This document shows, one piece after another, positions 13,010 to 24,673 of a stretch of 60,000 bases of DNA. The position numbers were made by a program, and so were the translations under genes. How positions within the stretch are numbered: the stretch's first letter is position 1; each line of letters starts with the position of its first letter. The notes beneath the pieces are model-generated. The model did no database searches and had not been told where the DNA came from. It saw only the letters and a list, made by a program, of their open reading frames with translations. The DNA is taken from contig NC_088308.1 in assembly GCF_910592395.1 (NCBI RefSeq), positions 19,795,501 to 19,855,500 on the forward strand. Reading direction: 5' to 3'. The stretch is from Lineus longissimus. Taxonomy: Eukaryota > Nemertea > Pilidiophora > Heteronemertea > Lineidae.

Positions 13010-13039
13010 GTAGGCTAGTATGTACATATACTAGCCTAC
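13010..13039. repeat. Near-perfect 30-bp palindrome
   Basis: Perfect 12-bp arms GTAGGCTAGTAT (13010-13021) and ATACTAGCCTAC (13028-13039) around a 6-bp centre GTACAT. It may be a cruciform or RNA hairpin, or the relic of a small inverted element. No neighbouring gene gives a function. Confidence 0.7.
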
Positions 13040-14056
13040 CTTTGATCACAGTTCAGGAGGTCTAAACCACATAGATCAATGATGAAATGGTTGAAAACTT
13101 AATGTCATCTCGCTAAAATGAAGTTGCTTTACAAAATGTTCCAAAGCCATACACTGCTTTCCCTTATCATATGAGCTGAAATCAAATCAAGGGCTGCCAG
13201 TCCTTGCTGAACATTTGGTGAGCATTGGCAACAAAATGTCTCTGTCCATCTGGTCAGCTTGCCAATCTTATTAGAAGTAGCTGCTCTCTCTTCTGCCCGG
13301 CTTCTTTTCCCTGATCATGTGTCTGGTCAGTTCATTCAAGGTCTTGCTGAAGTCTCGCCAGAACCAGTTTAGTATCTCAGCTGCGACCATGGCCTTGGCC
13401 ATGTGTCAAGTCAGTTCCTTCACCTACACTCTTGGGAAAATGTGGCCAGATGCAGTTCAGTGACTCAGCTGTTATGTATCTTTGGTGTGGTGATGAAAAC
13501 TTTTACCAATCTCAGAAGAAATTCTAGTACAAACACTGCAGTCTTCTGCTTCATCACTTCACCTAACTTCTATTCCCAATTTCCCCTTCCTCATGTTTAC
13601 TCCAGGAATTAGTTTGCTTGTTTTGGTGTTTGAAGAATGTTCCAACAGCTGGTGCTAGTGTCATCTTTAGCTTAAAAGTGGTTGCTCAAAGAGATAGCCA
13701 GCCAAAAGCAGACTGCTTTATACCCGAAGTTATTTTCCTTTCTCACTTTAGCTGGGTGGTGATTTTATCAGCTGATGGCTTGTCAATGTAGGTCTGCTTA
13801 CCTAAAGCACTTGTTAAGTGGAATATTGGTGATGAAACTTTACTTCTTTGAATGGCAATCTTTTGATGATGTCTATTACTTTTGTCTTCAATACTTGCCA
13901 CATGGTCCACTTGGCAGTTATCATGAAAGATTGTGCAAGAATTGGGTGAAGGAGAAAACTTTGAGCAATTATGTAAGTTATTCTCAAAGAACAATACGTC
14001 TGTTTTCATCTAGTTTACACCATGCAGGTAATAAAGGTTATATAGCGGCCTTCGAT

Positions 14057-14064
14057 TGACGTCA
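14057..14064. promoter_or_regulatory. Perfect CRE palindrome TGACGTCA
   Basis: Full 8-bp cAMP-response-element palindrome in a small GC/CpG-bearing patch (about 14040-14080). A second perfect copy is at 26844-26851 inside the phosphodiesterase gene. About one such site is expected by chance in a window of this size, so binding by CREB-type factors is speculative. Confidence 0.25.
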
Positions 14065-16696
14065 TTAGCGCCATATTCACCAAGATTATCGCAGATATTG
14101 CACAAATTATTTGCAGATTATGTAAGCCCAGTAAGAAATGTTAACCCTATGGCACAGTCATGAAGTGCTTTGCTTGAATTAGTTGTCACGACGATGCCGT
14201 TGTCCTTGGCAGCAGTTGGAATAAGTGGTCATCGAAATATTACGAATATTTTATTTCCAACGTTGATTATTTTATTTGCATGGGGTTTCTTCAGGCTTTA
14301 TGGATTAACTGAATAACCATGAAATTTTAAGTGGTTGTAAGTGGCCTGTTACGCTTTAAAGTAAATGAGCCAATAACACTTTAAAAGACCTGTTCATGAG
14401 ATCTTAAAACTAAAGCTAAAGTCTAACTACATAAAAAAGATTGTGAATCATGTCAAATTTAGACTGCCCGTTTTGGCTCTGTGGGTATCTTGAAACAACA
14501 TTTCTTGCCTAGAATTGGGGTGGAATTATCAATCAAACCAAATAAGCATAATATGCTATGCATTCCATCATTACGGGGTATTATCAATTGTACAGCAAGA
14601 GTATAGCCTGGTATTTGCCAGTAAAAAGGCAAACATGCTTAATGTTAAAACTGAGTGCCAAACCCTGGATAACAGCTTGAAACCCCTGCTTAAGACAGAC
14701 TTACTGGGCAATAATTGGTGCTCAGATGATGTTGTATACACTATCACTGTGTATCTAAGAAGAAAAATTTCCAGGAAGGAAGTTTGTGGGTAAGCTGATG
14801 CACACCATTGAGGCAATATGAATCATGCGTTGTTGTAAAAACGTGAAAAAGCCATGTCTCTGTGGAGAACGGATGCAGTTTAGCCATCCCTGCTAGGCTA
14901 TATGCATCAGATGTCAAGGAAACCCTTCCTTCAGGAAGCCTCTCTCAGTGGTAAGCTCGATGTTTGCAGTATCTCTTTCTCAGGTTTGGTTAAGGCTAGA
15001 TTCTGAGTGATTCAGTGAAGGTGTGGTAGACTTCTGAGCTAATTAGTAATTTACTTTTTTCTTCTCAGTTGCACATGTGATATTCAAAATAAACAATTCC
15101 AAACCCTGGCACTTTGTAAAGACAAGTTTTAGGAGTGTGTGAATCATATGTCCCTGTCTAGACTGATAAATGCAGGTGAATAGTTGGTAAATGGCATAGG
15201 TGTGAGAAGTTGGGAAAGAAGGATGTCAGAGTTTTACTTCAACAATCTGATGGAAGTAGACAGTGGCCGAGAACAAGGTGTTAAGTATGATCATGAAGGG
15301 GATGTCAGGATTGATTAGGAGTGAGTTAAGAACCCTACTGCATTTTGTACAAGTAACGGCCTTATGCTTGATGCTGTATTCTGGCATGGCCATGCTATCA
15401 TTACCTATGATCTTGTGAGGGGTGGTTCTCAGGCAACATTAAGTTCCTGTCGCCTGGTGCAACAAAAACCCTTCTTTCTGTGTATCTACCTTTGATCGAG
15501 AATCGAGAAATAATTACCTCCGCCGAGATAGGTCTGTTATTAGACAGAGACAGGAAGCTTCATCTTACCCACAGCCGTTCTTATCAATGAGTGTCTGCAG
15601 GGTGACACCGAAAGCCTTTGTATTCTTCGAAGACTTTGAGATGAAGACCTTTCAAGTCCAAACCAACAATGGTTTGAACTTCATGCTTACATCATCCAAT
15701 TATCATAAGTTTGTGATACCAAATCAACTATCCCAAATAATTTCACATCATTTTGAAATTTGTTATCCCAGTTGATTTGTAAGCTCAAACCCTTTGTCTA
15801 ATTTATTTCCTCTTCCTTGGTTCCATATGAGTGGGGATGCTTTGGGCTATGTCTGACAAAGCCACATGTGAATAGCAAGCCAATCTCCATTTATGATGCC
15901 TCGCAGCTGGGGGAGACAGGCGCTAATTTGCTAAATTGCTAGCTACTACTTGTTAACGCCTTGACCCCACATGAGGGTTTTCCTGTTGTCACTTGCGTTT
16001 GTTCATGGCATTTCACCTTCTTAACACAAAACCTCTTGTTAATGCAGACTTTTGATGTTGGGAGATGCTCTCATAAACAACTTTTCAGCGCCGTTAGAGA
16101 TGCACTCCTTAGAGGTTTTTCAGTGAAATCAAAAACAATTTGTCTTGGGGAAGGGGGAAGGGGTTGATGGTCAAAGCAATCAGTGTAGGCAGCTGATGCA
16201 AGTAGATGGTAATTTCTCATGTTTTTATAAGGCCGTCAATGTCCTGAGCCTTGCTCAGTCGATAGAGAAACGGATCTTTGGTCGATGTGTCTGATGAGGT
16301 TGTGCAAATGGTCTCCAGCTGAATGGCTATTTTCTTGCAAATTTTCTAGATGAATTTGGTTATTGGTCACATTGGTGTCATTGATGAGGTACTTATTTGT
16401 CTTGCCTAAAATCGTGTGGTTCATGAAATGACGTGATGATAATATGAATATAACCGAGACAGGATGGTCAGATATAGGTTGTTTATGCGACAACCATTTA
16501 TGTCTCAGTCTTGCCAGAAATAAAGACGTCACTGATGGCAATGTTGATCCCCCGGATCCAAGATCAGATTGGGGGATTTGTAAGGTATCTTTGTTGTGCA
16601 GAATAAGGGCAACCACCTCTGCTATTGGGTTTCTTCCTGTCTGATAGTTTTAACTTTTCCCTACATTCATATACTGTCTTTTTTCCATTGATGATT

Positions 16697-16795
16697 GGTT
16701 TCCAAAAGATCGTTAGTTTTCAAAAGATCCTTGGTTTCCAGAATATATCCTTGTTTCCAATAGATCTTTGGTTTCCATCAGATCAATACATTCCA
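16697..16795. repeat. Degenerate ~20-bp tandem repeat (TGGTTTCCAAAAGATC)
   Basis: Five consecutive diverged units of the form TTGGTTTCCAAAAGATC(C/G)T run through this stretch. It makes a repetitive open frame on the + strand (FQKI../FQNI.. pattern), which is a by-product of the repeat and not a gene. Confidence 0.6.
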
Positions 16796-17367
16796 TCTGC
16801 TTTAAATGTTACTTTAAAACAATCGGATCACCCAAAAAAATTGATGATTGATTGTAACGAAAAACATGCAACTGGCTAATGAAATGATTGGTATGCTGTT
16901 CTTCTCCTAACTTTCCGAAAAAATACTTGTATATGATTTTGGAATTGGCGTTGGCAGCTTTCTCTCAGGTAGAGGAAGTGATAATGAGCTGCTGTCGATG
17001 GTTCTGTAATTGTCTGAAAGGCTGTAAGGTATTTATGTGCGTGTAGCTTGTGGGTAATCATACTCATTTTGTTGTAGTGAGGCAAGAAATATGGTCCATG
17101 ATTGCTTCTCTCATCTGTAACATTACCAACAATGGCAAGGTAAAGTTCATCATAGCCTACATTTTAGCATAATGTTTAGTTCTCCGTCTTAATTTTGTTG
17201 CCAAAGACACTTTTTCTGTTTGCTGTGCATCACATCCAGATCTTTGATTCCAGAAGAAATAGTGTTGCTTTAAAAGTTATCCCCTCAATAATTTTTCCGT
17301 AAATCAACTTTAAAATCTAACTGAAACATGTGTGACTCAAATCAATAGCAAGAGAAAGCATGTAAAT

Positions 17368-18100
17368 ACCAGTATCTCATGGTATATCCTTGAAAAACAG
17401 CTTCAGTTAGAATTTTTATTGATATTTAGTTTTCAAGGTCAATTTGGACCGAACCCATTTGAGAAAATTATTACCAGTATCTCATGGTATATCATCAGAG
17501 AACGCAAGTTTAAATTTGTATTGAACTTCTGTTAACTTGATGGATGGAAAGTCTATTGATGGGATCAGGAGTCGATTCAGCAGATTGTTGGGGAAAGAGA
17601 TTAAATTGGGATCAGGTGGTGATGCCTGATCTTGTTAGGTTTGGTAAGTCTTGAGAAGTGAATAGATTGACAGACCAATCAGAGGTCTTATTATCTGGGA
17701 AGTTACTTTTCTTGCCATAGAATCTTCCTATCTTTTCTCGTACTGTGCATTAGAAGTGGAAGCGACAACCTTGGCGCTGATGCTGCAACCAGGTTATCTC
17801 TCATGAATTGGCTACAGCCAGATTGACTTTTCACAAAAATTAAGGTATCCCATAGCAAGAGCAAACAGCATGTGAATGCTGTACCAGTATCTCACGGTCG
17901 GAAGTTTGAAATTGTATTGATATTTGGTTTCCTTGATGGACAGAGACTTTATTGATTGGATCATCAGTTGATTGTAGATTGTCAGGGAAAGATATCGCAT
18001 TGGGATCAGGTGATGAGGCGTGATGTTGTTAGGTTCAGGAAGTTATGAGAAGGGAATAGATTGACAGACCAATGAGTCTGATTGTGTGGAAAGTTTTGTC
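17368..18100. repeat. Local imperfect duplication, copies about 410 bp apart
   Basis: The segment from 17473 (ACCAGTATCTCATGG..) to about 17703 is repeated from 17883 to about 18097 with diverged but colinear blocks: ATTGGATCA/ATGGGATCAGGAGT, GATTGT.GGGAAAGA, TTGGGATCAGGTG.TGA, GTTAGGTT, AATAGATTGACAGACCAAT. An extra short copy of the ACCAGTATCTCATGG start lies at 17368. Non-coding. Confidence 0.65.
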
Positions 18101-21100
18101 TATAGAGAATGATTTGAAAATCAGAGCAGCTGGTTCTATTGAGCAATCTGTTATATACATTTGCTCAAGCAGAATGTGTAGGAGGCAAGTGTAGAAACCT
18201 TATAGATACTGAGTTGAGAGCATGTGAATTAACTTGGCTCATACCATATTTGGGTGATCTGTACTGCAGGAGGAATCCAGAGAATGGAGAGGAATCCTAC
18301 TCTTTTGAAGAGAGTCTCTCTCTCAATCACATTCGTATACTGGAACCGACGGGGGAATTAAACCCAGGAATTCAGAGGGTTGATGTTCAGGGAGAGCAGC
18401 CAACAGTGATTTTATGAAAAGAAATATTCTACAAGGTACGCATGATGAAGATGAGGAGAAATTAGATTTGATAAATTCTATTTTGCATTCATCTGATCTG
18501 ATCAGCATTCTCATCTAATCTAGAAATTGATAAATTATATCATAGCTTGCTTCGCGTGACAAAACGATCTGTCTATTGCAAGATCTGGTACATGGAGCAT
18601 GTTCTTCATGAGAAATGATAATTCAAAGACGGGGTGCCAGATTCGGCTCTGATTTGGAAATTGATGGCAACTTGGCTTACAGATAGTCTGCGTGGCTAAA
18701 GCAGATTTACTTCATACTGCTGTGACTTCGAGTCCCCTGTGGCGCTTTGCATGACCATGGCAAAGGTCGCTCACACTTTTGATGGTTTAAACCATGTTGC
18801 AGTTTTAAGTAGGTTTACCAAACACTCTCTGTTAATATTTGCTTAGTCGTCTTTTCAATGTCACGAACCACTACATTTTGGATGAACTCTACCAAGACAT
18901 TTTACTTTCTTCTTGAGACGCGGGGAGCAATCTGAGTGGTGGTCAAGATTGAGAGTTGTGTGATCGTTGAATTGTTTCTGTCCTGTAAGTTATCAGTGTT
19001 CATCAGAATTCATAGCTGCCTCCAACCCTCATCCACATCATCCATCTTCCATTCTAAATCCTATTGTGTTAATTTATCTTAAAAGTTCTCGCGGCTGAAC
19101 TTTGTGAGATAAGAGCTAAGACTTTGTGATTCATGGATTATGAAGCATTATCCAGTGTGACATCCTCCTTAAGTCATATGACATTTCCTGTTGTCTGTCT
19201 GTCTGAGAGCCTGATAGCTTTCAGTGGGATGATAAATCAGATTGGATCATGGGCGGCTTGAGCTGTCATCAGGTTTCAGGCTTTGCAGTCTTTGGCCAGA
19301 CATTTTACTTCCTTCTGTTTTTTCAATGTAATCACCAGCAAAGAACTTCTACTTACTTACTTAAGCCCTTCGCTCATCGGCCACTAACAACTTTCCTCCA
19401 TCGTCTCCTGTCCCTGGCGATCCTCTTCTAAGATACTTCTAAAAATGCTTGTTAGCATATTAAGTTTTGTGCGTTTATTTCTTGTCTTCTTGTCTCTCTG
19501 CACTGAGTAATTGAAAAAATATGCGCCAAAGATATGTCTTGTGTTTTCATACCTTTTAGTTTGGCATCAAGGGATTTTTTTATTGCTTAAGCACACATGA
19601 AGTGAGGCTTCAAAGAACATATTTGCCAATATATTGGCGTTTCTGCTTCATTTGGTGTGTTTTTTCACATCGATGCCTCTTACACATTCTGGGGATAATT
19701 TTTTGTTAAGGCCAGAGAAGACGCTCTCCCCGTAGCAAGAAAACCACTCTTTGTGGCCGAGAATTTGGCATATTACTTCTTTGGTTGAATAAGTCACCAT
19801 CAAAGAATTCAGATAATGTCAAGAAGTGTAAAAGGTGGAAAAAAGTATTGTGAAGACAAAAAAGTTCAAAGAAATTCCCTTCCTTGAAAAAGAAGCCATT
19901 TCGGAGGACTGGCGTTTGAAATTGGGGATCAAAGCCATCATGCCCTGACATTGCTGTACCTTCACCATAGTTTGAATTCAGCTCACAGCTTGGGTTAACT
20001 CTACTGAAAGCCATCAGCGAATGTTGACAATTATTCAGATATTGCCATCCCCAGAGACTCCGCCATGCCATGATCACCAACATAAAGTCAAATCAATTTA
20101 CCATGCTGTGGTAAGCTGGGACAAAATAAACTCAATACTAGCATGACGTGTTTGCAAATTTCTGAGATGTTTCAATTGAAAAACATCGCTTGCTCATTAC
20201 CGATCACCAAACTTCGGCTGCTGCCTCAGTTTCAGCTTTTATTTTAGCTTCACCCTTGCAGTGTTTGGTGAGGACAACCCATACCCCCAGTACGGTATCA
20301 GTTCTTTAAACCTGAAAGCCCAAGTTGCTGTCCCTTGACAATATTTCATTTCTATAGGATTCAGCATTGCTGGTATAATAATGGGTTCAATCCCCAATGA
20401 TCAGTCCACTCTCTATAACTAGGTATAACCTTCATGACGATATACCTTCAGGGAATGAAACATAGCAATTAGCTGCCCCAGGACCGATGAAAATGATTGG
20501 TCGTGAGAAGGTTTGGAGACCACCACTCAATATTCATGGAATTTGAACGAGGCAAAATCTCCTCTCAGCCACTTATTGCTATCAAAGAATTGAATAATGC
20601 AGCCAAAATTAGTACAATGTGACAGAATACTTTTTGCCCAAGAAGTTTTAAAACCAGTTTCTTCTTGTCTATTGGTCGGAACTTGAAACTGCATTAATTA
20701 CAGAAAATAATTAATGTTTTTTGTTATGGAGCAATTTCTGGTCAGGCAGTTGGGAACTGGATAATGCATTAATCGTAAAAAGCCATTCTTTTATGGGAAA
20801 GTGTTGGCATTCCCCAGGGAAAATGGGTTTTATGAAACTTTTTCTGTCATGATGGATGGACCGAGTCTCCTTCGTTCGCTGTAGATGATAAATTTGATTT
20901 TGTATTCAGAACAAGATACATGTATGACATTTTCATTGTCTCATGAAATGCCTTGGGTCTACTGTATCACTTGGGGGAGGGGGGCTTTTGGAATCTTTTC
21001 GGTAATGAATCATGATCACCAGTTGAGCTGTCGGGGTAGCAGTGGAAAAAAATCAACAGCACCCATCACCTCGGTTTGATTCCTGGTCAGACCTGATATA

Positions 21101-24100
21101 CTCATGTGATAGGGATGGCAACTCTCTTCAACATTGTATGTTTCCTCCTGGGTCTCAGGTTTCCTTCTGATTTACATTTCTAATCGCCCAATATTGTTCA
21201 TGGAGCTAATATGTCCCCGTTGACGCTCTCGGCTCTCAATTTAAACAATTGATGTGTACTTTTCGCCGTCTAATTCAATAATGGCTCACAGTCACATCAG
21301 CAATATAAATAACACCACCAAGATTGTGAGAAATCATGTTGAAAGATTGAAAGCATTTCAAAACTGCCATTTCACTCCCAATAATATTTAACATGGCTCG
21401 CTAACAAAACGACCTTTTCTACAATCACAAATGTTGGCAAGCATGTCTAATCAAATCAATGAGAACTATTGGATCAATCAAAACACCATGATCATTTGCT
21501 TGATTTACCATCCTAAAATCCTTTACATATTCCAGCCGTAGATCCTCTCGAGGGTTTGACATCCTCAGCAATCACCATCTAATTCAACCACGGCTAATAC
21601 CATACAGCTAACATTATGACATTTCATGCAAACGTTTGCAAGCCATGACAAACCTGGCATGACACTCCCATAAATTTTATAATCAAATCAATGTAAAACT
21701 CGCCGTCAAACTGTGTGATCTCCAATTTATTGGTTGCGTGATGCCTTCGATAACATTCACGTCCGTAATAAAAGCCAAGTGCAGGCGTTTATCGGCTGAT
21801 CAGATGTGGTATATCATTGATTTTTGGAGCATTTATAACAACATATGGTTTGAATTTCTGATCGGCATCAAGCCAAACAGATTACACCTGTTTTACGAGA
21901 GGTGAATTGGGTGCAGGACATTGGATATCCATATGATTAGTGATCTTGGGCAGGCCACTTAGTCTATTTCAGTGAAACCCATTAGGTAACCTTTCAAAGG
22001 TCTGTACGCTGCAGTTCGACCTCATGTGAGATGGGTACTGTGCTGCATGATTATGAAAGCCATATGTTAGTTTTGGTGATGACAAAGTGGAAATCCGTGA
22101 TGCTATGACAATTTGTTTTTTTTATTTGGAAAGCAAGCTGCCATCCTGAAATAAAGTAGCACCAGCGGAAATTAATCCCATGGGGGAGGAAGACGCTTCT
22201 CCTACTCTAGTCACCCAGGGATAATTTCCAAATCGCAGAGTGAATTTCCAGTCTGTTTTATCTGTTTGATGAGAATAATCACCGTTTGTCATGCAACAGG
22301 ATTATTAGAGTTAGCTCCCGGTCTCCTGTCTATTTCCCGACATGGTTTTTATTAAAAGATTGCAGAAATTATTTATTGTGCATCTCAGAAAATATTGCGT
22401 GTTTCATATGTCTTTCTCGCTGTGGGCATGAATCATAAAATGGTGGAAGTTTAGTGACAGCGACTTACTTTTACGCTTTAGGGCTGAAAGATTATGTTCA
22501 TTGGGCAAACTTGCCAAGTCACAAAGATGCAACTTCCACATTAATTCCATTAGCCGATTCAGTTCACAACCTTGCAGCCTTGTAGTTCTTGTAACAAGAT
22601 GGAAAACAAATTATTCTACAATTCTTCAGGTTTCGAATTTCTTCTAATTGAGTTAGGATGCTTGAAATTCACTTAACGAAGCCACTCTGTGCCTCGAGCA
22701 ATCGCCAAGAGAATGGCTCAGAGTAGCAAAGCTGAGATGAGCGGATGTATAGACTCTGGTATGATCTTTCCAGTCATTTGTTTTAATGAGGAAATGACAA
22801 GGGGCTCCTTAGACATGGATTTAATTCATTTTGCATGTTCTTGATTGGTTTGAAATTGTTCACAGGAGTTCTGATTTTGAAACGATGCCTTAGGTTATGG
22901 CCCTTGCAATGGTGTTAGTATCAGTGTCGTTGGCATCAGCAGTGTCCTAGAACTTTTTTTGTCTCCGTACGCATCAGAAATTGGTGTCTATCAATTCTTT
23001 CTGTCTGCAGACGTTTGTGATTTCTTTGCTGTGCCAGGAAACAAAATCACCTGGATGTCAGCCATCTTGAATTCAACTGTGATAGTGCCCATCAAAATGT
23101 TTTTGTTAAACACAATTTGCCTTCCAGTGAAGCTGTGTCTGTGAAAGTGTAAGCTGTTGTTTGAAAGCCAGCCTCTGTAATACAATAGAAGGTCTTGCTG
23201 GGAGTAATGTTACTTTAAGTTGCGGGGAGTTAAGTCTATGGCTTTAGGTGACAATACCAATGCATTTTCACAAGACAAGACAGTTTTTATTGGGGGAACT
23301 ATCGGGAGATTGATATTTATAGAAATATGCTTTTGTTTGTGTGGATGGTATCTTTAAGGATATGTGGTGCAGCGACAATAGGTGAGAAAGGGGAAAATGG
23401 AAGTCTGATATGTTTTACCGATGTTGTCTGATATCAATGAGACCGTACAAAATGGCTCAGGTAACTTCCCTCTAATGAGGCAAATTCTATTATTTTTGAG
23501 GTGATATGTGGGAGTAAAAAAGTGTCTGGTGCAATATATGGTATTTGGTGAGAGACCGAATAGTTGTTGACATGGACTAGCCAAGGCAAGAGATGCCAAA
23601 TACGCCCTTCAGGCCCTTTATCACCAATGGTGTTATCTATCATTGTTTAAGTCACACCTTTGCAAATGAGCTGGAGCAAGGCCTATTTGAGTTCATGTCA
23701 AAAATCCGGTCGGCTGCCGAGTGTATGGTGGACAAGGGAGGGGCAATGGCATTCCATGAAATGTTCCCATTTTATAGCTCTTTACGGATGGATCCATCAG
23801 CAATCGTGCTGGGTTTTTGCATGAGAGTAGTGGCAGGTGGCTGTGATTTATATCGATAGGAAATCCAATATCAGCTTAATCCCTTATTCTCATCTGATTG
23901 TGCCATGGGTAATATTCGAAGAGGATTGAGCGACTTGGGTGTCATGCTGGGCACCCTAAACTGATCCTCCTGTCACTCTGAGACTTTTACAGAGAGATGA
24001 TTTGAGGAGTTGTGGAAATAAGAATGATTTCAAGCATTTGTTGGCTATTTCGTTCCATAACCTAGCCATTGTAATGCTGATGCAGTTCTCTGCCTCCAAA

Positions 24101-24511
24101 ATGGCAGTGCTGATTTAAAATATTGCAGCAAAGGATAGTCGATGACTCTACAGTCGGCTGTAACCTTTCCGCAAGCACTTAGAAGATAACATTGGCAACT
24201 CAAGTATTCTCTTCACTATATGTCGTTTTCAATGAGTTATGGAGTATTTTATTATTAAAAGCTGTTGTTACATTTAACCAGGGTATGCAGTTGATGACAA
24301 CCAGGTTTTGATTGGAAGATTTTCGATTGCGTTGTAGTATTAGATGATGTTGGACTTTTCCAAAGTTCTTAAGGTCACTTTCTTAAAGCCAATTTGGTTT
24401 CAGGTACATGGACTCATAGCGGTTGCAGCTACGAAATCAGGTCTTTTGATTTGTAGCTTTAATGAATTAAACGCCAATATGCTGAAACATGTCAAAACTT
24501 TCTCGTTTTAG

Positions 24512-24673
24512 GATCCTCGCTTCAACGATGAGATTGATATCAAAACAGGGTATAAAACGCGGAGCATAGTGTGTATGCCAATCAAGGACCATTACGGAGA
24601 AACGATTGGTGTAGCGCAGGCAATCAACAAAATCGGTGTCATAAATGAACCATTTGATGAGAAAGATGAAAAG
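24512..24673 (+). CDS. PDE5A-like: PDE exon: GAF-A second half
   Basis: Phase 0 to phase 0, 54 codons, from DPRFNDEID to FDEKDEK. Acceptor TTTTAG, donor GTGGGT. It contains [12 protein letters not shown] and the NK...FDEKDE motif typical of cGMP-binding GAF domains. Both intron positions match those I recall for vertebrate PDE5 (after AYE and after EKDEK). Confidence 0.95.

Larger units (their letters stand above)
69..24511. other. Non-coding, AT-rich region with no recognised exon
   Basis: Apart from the small repeats listed separately, I see no exon that I can support here on either strand. Open frames are short (at most 126 codons), unrelated to known families and lack consistent splice context. 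The first exons of the downstream phosphodiesterase (N-terminus and first half of GAF-A) should lie upstream of 24,512, but I searched for the expected motifs (a G-[IV]-[VA]-G segment and an NI[KP]DAYE-like exon end) without success. Those exons are either outside the window or too diverged to see by eye. Part of this stretch may therefore be a very large 5' intron and part may be intergenic. Confidence 0.6.

Noticed and set aside
16236-16616. 126-codon minus-strand frame
   Set aside because: No homology recognised and the frame is a mixture of common residues. Nothing in the flanks supports a gene.
20341-20400. Possible missing GAF-A exon containing SIAGIIMGS after a CTATAG acceptor
   Set aside because: Resembles the G-[IV]-[AV]-G motif only loosely. 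The following residues do not match the expected NI.DAYE end, and no suitable donor follows in phase.
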